In this document: positions 14,658 to 19,870 of the stretch, piece by piece
Position numbering within the stretch: the stretch's first letter is position 1
Layout of the letters: each line of letters begins with the position of its first letter
Origin: Actinomycetota bacterium
Lineage (GTDB): Bacteria; Actinomycetota; Acidimicrobiia; Acidimicrobiales; Ilumatobacteraceae
DNA: 19,870 bases
Direction of reading: 5' to 3'
Assembly (NCBI GenBank): GCA_005788205.1
Contig: SXYT01000060.1
Location: 1-19,870, forward strand
Made by a program: the position numbers and the translations under genes
Notes under the pieces: generated by a model
The model's database searches: none
What the model saw: only the letters and a program-made list of their open reading frames with translations
Told to the model about the DNA's origin: nothing

Positions 14658-15158
14658 TCAGCCGAGGTCGTCGACGCGGCGCAGGAGCACGGTCCAGTCG
14701 GCCACCAGGCACGGCCGCTCGGACCCCTCCAGCTCCACCACGTTGTGGGTGGTGACGAGGACACCCTTCGGGTGATCCTTCACGTCGGTGAGCGTGCACA
14801 CCACGCGGACCCTGTCGTCGATGAAGGCGGGCGCGGGGAAACGAACGTTCTCCATGGCGTAGTTCAGGCCGAACGAGCCCGGCTCGCCGATCGGGTTGTT
14901 GTTGAAGTGCGCCGGCAGGAGCAGCGAGACGAGCATGAAGCCGTCGATGTTCTCGTGGCCGACAGGGTTGGTGAGGCACTGCTCCATGTCGGAGTCGTCC
15001 TCGTTCGCGAAGGTGCCCACGCGGAACTTCATCACCCTTGACTCGGGCAGTGCCAGCCAGTCGGTGACGAAAAGAATTTCCCCCACGTGACCGTCCGCCT
15101 CCGCGGGCCTGATCTGCGGGCGCATCTTCCCGCTCATGCCGAATGCGATGTTGCTCAT
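14658..15158 (-). CDS. MaoC/NodN-like hotdog-fold protein (first of pair)
   Basis: A 166-residue hotdog-type protein. The central helix ENIDGFMLVSLLLPA matches the position of the MaoC/NodN AHGFLTLSLLP helix, and the strands after it (NVRFPAPAF, RVRVVCTLTDV, GVLVTTHNVVEL) complete the fold. As in its neighbour, Asp replaces the usual His before Gly. Family members hydrate enoyl-CoA or act as subunits of heteromeric dehydratases on acyl-CoA or steroid-CoA substrates. ATG 15158 is preceded by AAGGGGGG about ten bases upstream. It is divergent from an acyl-CoA ligase gene, so the ligase may supply its CoA ester. Function beyond the fold is inference. Confidence 0.75.
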   Translation of the reverse strand: MSNIAFGMSGKMRPQIRPAEADGHVGEILFVTDWLALPESRVMKFRVGTFANEDDSDMEQCLTNPVGHENIDGFMLVSLLLPAHFNNNPIGEPGSFGLNYAMENVRFPAPAFIDDRVRVVCTLTDVKDHPKGVLVTTHNVVELEGSERPCLVADWTVLLRRVDDLG

Positions 15159-15193
15159 TGACGTGCGACCCCCCTTCGGCGAGCATAATTTCC

Positions 15194-15215
15194 CCGTGCG
15201 GGACCCTCCGCACGG
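15194..15215. promoter_or_regulatory. perfect inverted repeat in divergent promoter region
   Basis: CCGTGCGG (15194-15201) and CCGCACGG (15208-15215) form perfect 8-bp arms around a 6-base centre, between the divergent hotdog-pair and ligase genes. CATAAT at 15184-15189 is a possible -10 box for the ligase, but no -35 is well spaced. The repeat could be an operator or an RNA hairpin in the ligase leader. No regulator gene is adjacent. Confidence 0.45.
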
Positions 15216-15235
15216 ACACGCGAAAGTTTCTTCCT

Positions 15236-16792
15236 TTGCTCTTCGACAGGTTCTTCGACGCGATCGACCACTGGGCCCGCGAGACCCCGGACGCACCGGC
15301 CACATGGTTCGGCGGTGAGACGCGCACCTACGGCCAGGTGGCAGAGAGTGTCGACGCCTTCGCCCGTGCGCTCACGGGCTGGGGCGTGCGCAAGGGTGAC
15401 GTGGTCGCCGTGCTCACCACCTCGCGGCCCGAGTTCCTCGTGGCGCTCGCCGGCATCCACAAGGCCGGCGCCGTGTACGTGGGCATCAACCCGAACTACA
15501 CCCAGCGCGAGCAGATGCACGTGGTCAGCGACTCGCGGCCGGTGATGATCCTCTCGCTCGCGTCCTTCGGCGGCCGCGGGTACGCAGACGACGTCGCGGC
15601 ACTCGCGTCGGCCGTGGACTCCGTCCGCGCCACGTACCAGCTGGACGAGGGGCCTGCGTCCGGCTGTCTCGCACCCCTGAGCGACCTCCTCGCCCAGGCC
15701 GCCGGTGTCCCGGTCACGGCGCTTCCCGCGATCGACAGGATGGACCCGAGCACCATCGTCTACACGTCGGGTTCCAGCGGTGCGCCGAAGGGTGCCGTCC
15801 TCCCCCACTACGGGATCGCGTACGGCGCCCACTGCGACGCGAGGGAGATGGCCGTGCCCACGCCGCGTGTCATGTGCAACCTGCCGGCGAACCACCTGGG
15901 CTGCATCGTGGACGTGCAGGGCAGCACGGTCGTCAGCGGCGGCATGGTCGCCTACAGCGAGAAGTTCGACCCCGCAGAGATGCTGCGGCTCGTCGAGGAG
16001 CTGCGCCTCACGAACCTGCAGCACGTGCCCACCGTCCTGCAGTTGGTCGCCATGCACCCCGACTTCGCCACCACGGACCTCACCAGCCTGCGCATCGTCG
16101 CATGGGGCGGCGCGGCGATGTCGCTCGAGTTCATTCGCACCTACCAGGAGCTCGGCGTGCGGCTCTTCACCATCTACGGGATGACCGAGACGTGCGGCAA
16201 CGCCACGTTCAGCGGCCCCGACGACACGGCGGAGGAGCTCGCGACCACGGTCGGCCGGCCGAACCCGGACGCGGACGTGGTCGTTGCCGATGACGACGGC
16301 AACGAGGTGCCCCCCGGCGAGGAGGGGGAGGTGTGGTACCGCCACGAGGCCAAGCTCCTTCGGTACCTCAACAACCCGGCGGCCACCGCCGCCGCGCTCA
16401 CGCCCGACGGCTTCCTGCGCACGGGTGACATCGCGGTGCGCCTCCCCGGCGGGCACCTGCGCCTCGTCGGCCGCAAGTCCGAGATGTTCAAGTCGGGCGG
16501 GCTCAACGTGTACCCGCGAGAGATCGAGATGGTGCTGGAGGAGCACCCAGCCGTCGCCATCGCCGTGGTCGTCAGCGTGAAGGACCCGGTGTACTCGGAG
16601 GTCGGTGCCGCGTACGTGGTGTGCGAGCCGGGCGCGAGCGCCGGGCCCGAGGAGCTGCGCGCATGGTGCAAGGAGAGGCTGGCGGGGTACAAGGTGCCGA
16701 AGACCTTCGAGACCCGTGACGACCTGCCGCTCCTGCCGATCGGCAAGGTGGACAAGCAGGCGCTTCGCCGCTCCCATCCCGCCGGTGGCTGA
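15236..16792 (+). CDS. class I adenylate-forming acyl-CoA ligase
   Basis: A complete AMP-binding enzyme of about 518 residues. YTSGSSGAPKGAVLP is the phosphate-binding loop, YGMTETCG the A5 motif, GFLRTGDIA the A7 motif, GRKSEMFKSGGLNVYPREIE the hinge region (A8), and LPIGKVDKQALRR carries the C-terminal catalytic Lys. It makes acyl-AMP and then acyl-CoA from a carboxylic acid, probably in the cytoplasm. Chain or ring preference cannot be read off. The start is uncertain: the frame opens at ATG 15143, but that overlaps the divergent gene and the inverted repeat, and the protein-like sequence begins near LLFDRFFDAIDHWA, so TTG 15236 is my choice. It probably activates the acid handled by the hotdog pair. 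Confidence 0.88.
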   Translation: MLFDRFFDAIDHWARETPDAPATWFGGETRTYGQVAESVDAFARALTGWGVRKGDVVAVLTTSRPEFLVALAGIHKAGAVYVGINPNYTQREQMHVVSDSRPVMILSLASFGGRGYADDVAALASAVDSVRATYQLDEGPASGCLAPLSDLLAQAAGVPVTALPAIDRMDPSTIVYTSGSSGAPKGAVLPHYGIAYGAHCDAREMAVPTPRVMCNLPANHLGCIVDVQGSTVVSGGMVAYSEKFDPAEMLRLVEELRLTNLQHVPTVLQLVAMHPDFATTDLTSLRIVAWGGAAMSLEFIRTYQELGVRLFTIYGMTETCGNATFSGPDDTAEELATTVGRPNPDADVVVADDDGNEVPPGEEGEVWYRHEAKLLRYLNNPAATAAALTPDGFLRTGDIAVRLPGGHLRLVGRKSEMFKSGGLNVYPREIEMVLEEHPAVAIAVVVSVKDPVYSEVGAAYVVCEPGASAGPEELRAWCKERLAGYKVPKTFETRDDLPLLPIGKVDKQALRRSHPAGG

Positions 16793-16908
16793 CGGAAAAA
16801 TACTTCTGTCCTTTCGCCGCCTGCCGTGGCACCCGCCGTGCCGGAACCGGGCCCTCCCGTGGGAAGATGAGGACCGGACAACACACGACGCGACACACGG
16901 GGTGGGCA

Positions 16909-18054
16909 ATGGCGCGACTCAGCACGGCACAGCCGCACGACACATCGGACGGGTTGACGCCCTTCGAGCGGGCGGCGCGGAACAAGATGCTCCTCGGCTT
17001 GTTCATCCCGTTGCAGAACGGTGCATGGACGCCGTCGCTGTACCCGCGCTCCACCGACTGGACGTTCGAGTACAACGCGGAGTGCGCCGTGCGGGCGGAG
17101 GAGATGGGGTTCGACCTCGTGTTCGGCCTGGCCCAGTGGCACGGTGCGGGCGGGCTCGGCGGCGAGATGCGCTTCCGCGAGAACACGCAGGACCCGCTGC
17201 TCGTCACCGCGGGGCTTGCCGCGCTCACGCGCAACATCATGCTGATTTCGACCGTGCACGTGCTCTACGGCTGGACACCGCTCCTCCTCGCGAAGTACGC
17301 GGCCACACTCGACCACATGTCGAACGGCCGCTGGGGCATCAACATGGTCACCGGCATCAAGCATGAGGACTTCGAGATGTTCGGCCTGGACCCGGTGGAG
17401 CACGACCTTCGCTACGAGATGGCCGACGAGCTCCTCGAGGTGATGAAGGAGCTGTGGTCCTCCACGGAGAACGTGGACCACGACGGCCGATTCTACAGGA
17501 TGAAGAAGGGCTTCGTCTCCCCGAAGCCGGTGAACGGCCGGCCGATCATCGTGAACGCCTCCAGCAGCGGCGCGGGTGTCGACTTCGCCGCCAGGCACTC
17601 GGACCTGCTGTTCATCACGCGCCCCGCGGGCGCCGACGTGTACGGCCTGCTGAAGACCCACAACCAGTCCATCAAGCAGCGCGCCGCGGACGCAGGGCAC
17701 ACGGTGCGCACCATCATCAACCCGCACATCATCTGCGCCGACACCGAGAAGGAGGCGAGGGCGCGCAAGCAGGCCTTCATCGACCACGCCGACCCCGTGG
17801 CGCTGGACAACTTCTTCAAGTTCATCACCGGGGGCGACACCGTCTCGTGGAAGGGCGCCATGCGTGACGACCTCGCCGTCGGAGGGAACATGCAGATGGT
17901 GGGCACGCCGGAGCAGGTGGTGGAGAAGATGCTGAAGCTGCACGACTGCGGCATCGACGGCATCCAGGTGAACTTCTACGACTACCTCCCCGACCTCGAG
18001 TACTTCGGGGAGCGCGTGCTGCCCCTCATGAAGGAAGCCGGGCTGAGGAACTGA
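16909..18054 (+). CDS. LLM-class flavin-dependent monooxygenase, RutA/SfnG-like
   Basis: A 381-residue luciferase-like monooxygenase. LGLFIPLQNGAW opens the TIM barrel, GRWGINMVTGIKHEDFEMFG is the characteristic flavin-site segment, and RPIIVNASSSGAGVDFAARHSD follows as in RutA, SfnG and SsuD relatives. These use FMNH2 from a separate reductase to oxygenate pyrimidines, sulfones or sulfonates. No reductase gene is in the window. ATG 16909 is chosen because GGGGTGGG lies just upstream; ATG 16867 is the alternative. In the gap after the ligase gene a small hairpin (GGCAC/GTGCC, 16828-16842) may end ligase transcription. The stop TGA shares one base with the ATG of the rhodanese gene (TGATG), so the two are translationally coupled. 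Confidence 0.88.
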   Translation: MARLSTAQPHDTSDGLTPFERAARNKMLLGLFIPLQNGAWTPSLYPRSTDWTFEYNAECAVRAEEMGFDLVFGLAQWHGAGGLGGEMRFRENTQDPLLVTAGLAALTRNIMLISTVHVLYGWTPLLLAKYAATLDHMSNGRWGINMVTGIKHEDFEMFGLDPVEHDLRYEMADELLEVMKELWSSTENVDHDGRFYRMKKGFVSPKPVNGRPIIVNASSSGAGVDFAARHSDLLFITRPAGADVYGLLKTHNQSIKQRAADAGHTVRTIINPHIICADTEKEARARKQAFIDHADPVALDNFFKFITGGDTVSWKGAMRDDLAVGGNMQMVGTPEQVVEKMLKLHDCGIDGIQVNFYDYLPDLEYFGERVLPLMKEAGLRN

Positions 18055-19664
18055 TGTCCAGCACGGTCAGCGCGCGCACCCTGCGGGAGTGGCTGAACGA
18101 CGGGTCCGAGATCGCCGTGCTCGATGTGCGAGACGGCGGTCCGTACTCGCGCGGGCACATACTCGTCGCCTCCGGGGTGCCGCGCGCCGTGATGGAGACC
18201 ACCGTCCCGCGCCTGCTCCCCCGCCGCTCCGTGCGGGTCGTGCTCACCGACGAGGACGGCTCCACCCTCGCGGGGGCGGCCGCGTTGATGGAGGCTGCCG
18301 GCTACACGGGCGTTCACCTGCTGGAGGGCGGCAACGCCGGATGGACGGCGGCCGGGTACCGGTTGTTCTCCGGCAGCAACATCGTGTCGAAGGTGTTCGG
18401 CGAGATGGTCGAGGAGAAGTGCGGCACGCCGCATGTCGACGCGACCACGCTCACCCGCTGGCGCGAGGAGGGCAGGCCGTTCCTCCTGTTCGACGTGCGC
18501 CCTGCCGGCGAGTACCGCACCGTCAGCATCCCCGGTGCGTCGAACTGCCCCGGCATGGAGTCCGTACTGCGCATCCCCTCGCGCATCGACGACCCCGACA
18601 TGCCGGTCGTCGTGAACTGCGCGGGACGCACCCGCTCGATCATCGGTGCCCAGAGCCTGCGCGAGGCCGGCGTCACGAACCCGGTGTTCGCTCTCGAGAA
18701 CGGGACCATGGGGTGGCAGCTCGCCGGGTTCGAGCCCGACCACGGACAGTCGAACACGATCACAGAGCCGATGGGCGAGGATCTCCGGGCCGCGCGGGAG
18801 TCGGCGAGGGACGTCGCGGTGCGCGGGGGCGTGAGGTTCGTGGAGCGCGGCACTGTCGATGCCTGGCTCGCGGACCCGTCACGCACCACGTACGTGTTCG
18901 ACGTGCGAATGCCCGCGGCGTTCGCACTCGCCAGGTTCCCCGGCAGCCAGAACGCGCCCGGCGGCCAGTTGGTCCAGTCCACCGACATGTACGCCGCGGT
19001 GCGTCACGCCCGCATCGTGGTGGTGGACGAGCACCTCGTGCAGTCGGTGATGACCGCCCACTGGCTGGGACGCATGGGGTGGGATGCATGGGTCCTCGGC
19101 GACCCGCTTCACCACCTCACCGAGCACGGAGACGAACGAATCTCACCGCTCGTGCCGCCGGACCCGCGCGCACGGGCCGTGGAGGCGACCGCGCTCCTCA
19201 CCCCGGTAGCCGCCGGGGAGTTCACAGTTGTCGACGTGGGCGAGAGCTACTGGTACCGGCAGTCGCGCATCCCGGGCTCCCGCTATGCGATGCGCAGCAT
19301 GCTGTCCGCTGCGCTCTCCCCTCTCGATCGGTCGACCCCGCTCGTCTTCTGCTGCTCCTCCGGCAGTCAGGCACCGTACGCAGCCGGCGATGCGCTCGAG
19401 ATGGGGTTCACCAACGTGTCGTGGCTCATCGGCGGGCGCTCTGCTTGGCGGCACGCGGGCGGGACCACCGAGACGATCGGGAACGACGACGACGAACTGC
19501 TCCTCACGCCCACCGACGACATGTGGTACCCGCCGTGGGCGAGGGCTGAGGGCGCACGCGAGGCCATGGCCGAGTACCTCTCCTGGGAGGTGGGGCTGGC
19601 CGACAGGCTCCGCACCGAGGAGTACCTGCGGTTCTCCGGAGAGTTCGACTTCATCGGCGGCTGA
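18054..19664 (+). CDS. four-domain rhodanese-like sulfurtransferase
   Basis: The 536-residue protein is four rhodanese domains in a row (about 1-105, 125-230, 262-355 and 375-470) plus a C-terminal tail. Active-site loops alternate. Domain 1 has Asp in place of Cys (TDEDG, D66), domain 2 has an intact C189-A-G-R-T-R loop, domain 3 again has Asp (VDEHL, D325), and domain 4 has C434-S-S-G-S-Q. Rhodaneses carry persulfide sulfur on the loop Cys and hand it to thiol acceptors. I recall multi-rhodaneses of this length near thiol-oxidising genes. Coupling to the LLM monooxygenase through TGATG suggests it takes or traps sulfur freed by that enzyme, which is inference. Cytoplasmic; no signal peptide. 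Confidence 0.88.
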   Translation: MSSTVSARTLREWLNDGSEIAVLDVRDGGPYSRGHILVASGVPRAVMETTVPRLLPRRSVRVVLTDEDGSTLAGAAALMEAAGYTGVHLLEGGNAGWTAAGYRLFSGSNIVSKVFGEMVEEKCGTPHVDATTLTRWREEGRPFLLFDVRPAGEYRTVSIPGASNCPGMESVLRIPSRIDDPDMPVVVNCAGRTRSIIGAQSLREAGVTNPVFALENGTMGWQLAGFEPDHGQSNTITEPMGEDLRAARESARDVAVRGGVRFVERGTVDAWLADPSRTTYVFDVRMPAAFALARFPGSQNAPGGQLVQSTDMYAAVRHARIVVVDEHLVQSVMTAHWLGRMGWDAWVLGDPLHHLTEHGDERISPLVPPDPRARAVEATALLTPVAAGEFTVVDVGESYWYRQSRIPGSRYAMRSMLSAALSPLDRSTPLVFCCSSGSQAPYAAGDALEMGFTNVSWLIGGRSAWRHAGGTTETIGNDDDELLLTPTDDMWYPPWARAEGAREAMAEYLSWEVGLADRLRTEEYLRFSGEFDFIGG

Positions 19665-19694
19665 GACCAGCCGGGGCGCGCGGCAGCCGGGGGC

Positions 19695-19870
19695 TCAGTT
19701 CGCGTGGATCTCGCCGCCGAGGACGGTGGCCGCCACGTGGATGTCCTTGATCGCCATCGGGTCGCAAGTGGTCGGGTCGTCCGCCAGCACGGCGAAGTCC
19801 GCGTGCTTGCCGACCTCGATGGAACCCGAGATGCCGTCGGTGCGCAGCAGGTACGCCGCACTGATGGTCA
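19695..19870 (-). CDS. amidohydrolase family 3 (YtcJ-like), C-terminal end only
   Basis: The gene runs off the right edge; only its last 57 residues are visible. On the minus strand the sequence reads TISAAYLL, then GSIEVGKHADFAVLADDP, DIHVAATVLGGEIHAN and a TGA at 19697-19695. This is the standard C-terminus of amidohydrolases of the YtcJ/AtzF-like group, where the G-S-I-x-x-G-K-x-A-D-x-x-x-L segment returns to the small beta-sandwich domain. Catalytic residues lie outside the window. It converges with the rhodanese gene, 30 bases apart. Confidence 0.8.
   Translation of the reverse strand, partial: TISAAYLLRTDGISGSIEVGKHADFAVLADDPTTCDPMAIKDIHVAATVLGGEIHAN

Noticed and set aside
14167..15327. 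Single long 386-codon frame covering both hotdog genes
   Set aside because: Its first part is an off-frame reading of the first hotdog gene; the two real genes lie in different frames with separate starts and stops.
15155..16909. 584-codon minus-strand open frame opposite the acyl-CoA ligase, and a similar 589-codon frame at 16174-17943
   Set aside because: These are antisense shadows common in GC-rich genes. Their composition is rich in Arg, His, Val and Gly without motifs, while the plus-strand frames carry complete ligase and LLM motifs.
18089..19549. 486-codon plus-strand frame inside the rhodanese gene
   Set aside because: It is a second reading of the rhodanese gene, Arg-rich with no domain; the other frame has four clear rhodanese domains.
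1..19870. CRISPR array, complete insertion sequence with terminal repeats, rRNA or riboswitch
   Set aside because: No regularly spaced repeats, paired transposon ends, rRNA signature sequences or known riboswitch cores were seen on reading either strand.

Overview
The window looks like a piece of a high-GC bacterial chromosome, most likely Actinomycetota. This is inferred from the GC-rich coding frames with G/C third positions, the GTG and TTG starts, promoter geometry that predicts leaderless mRNAs, and the mix of TetR regulators, luciferase-like monooxygenases, flavin hydroxylases, MaoC-type hotdog proteins and acyl-CoA ligases. An acidimicrobial origin is only a guess.

Left part (1-5130) is visibly less GC-rich and starts at the 5' half of a tRNA gene cut by the window edge. 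It reads as an accessory island: a transposase-like fragment (236-865), an unrecognised acidic protein (757-1644), a protein with a TTG start that may be nucleotide-modification-associated (1806-2687), and a minus-strand cluster running 4622 to 2737. That cluster encodes an unknown small protein (possibly interrupted by an amber codon), a HEPN-domain protein with an RNNLFH motif, and a uracil-DNA-glycosylase-superfamily-like protein. A small XRE-type regulator (4882-5130) is divergent from the cluster. The gap between them holds a direct repeat (CGCGTAAC twice, 22 bp apart) and an inverted repeat that look like operators. This is the best candidate for an undescribed system, perhaps defence against nucleic acids with modified bases.

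Middle-left (5246-7701): a TauD-family 2-oxoglutarate dioxygenase gene and an epoxide-hydrolase/dehalogenase-like alpha/beta hydrolase gene form a minus-strand pair, with a divergent TetR gene. The dioxygenase gene carries an in-frame TAG that removes the distal iron-binding His and the 2-oxoglutarate-binding Arg; homologous sequence continues in frame to the normal C-terminus. An 8+8 bp palindrome overlaps the -10 box of the pair's promoter.

Middle (7729-12626): a tightly packed minus-strand operon encodes a VOC ring-cleavage-type dioxygenase, an atypical SDR, an MhpA-type flavin hydroxylase and a salicylate-hydroxylase-type flavoprotein. It looks like an aromatic-compound degradation module. 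A divergent TetR gene faces it across a 34-bp, almost perfect palindrome that appears to contain two symmetrical promoters firing outwards.

Right part (12659-19870): a carotenoid/stilbene cleavage oxygenase, two adjacent related hotdog (MaoC/NodN-like) genes, a divergent acyl-CoA ligase, an LLM flavin monooxygenase translationally coupled to a four-domain rhodanese, and the 3' end of an amidohydrolase gene. The ligase and hotdog genes suggest CoA-ester catabolism. The monooxygenase-rhodanese pair suggests handling of sulfur released from an organosulfur substrate. Substrates cannot be fixed from the sequence.
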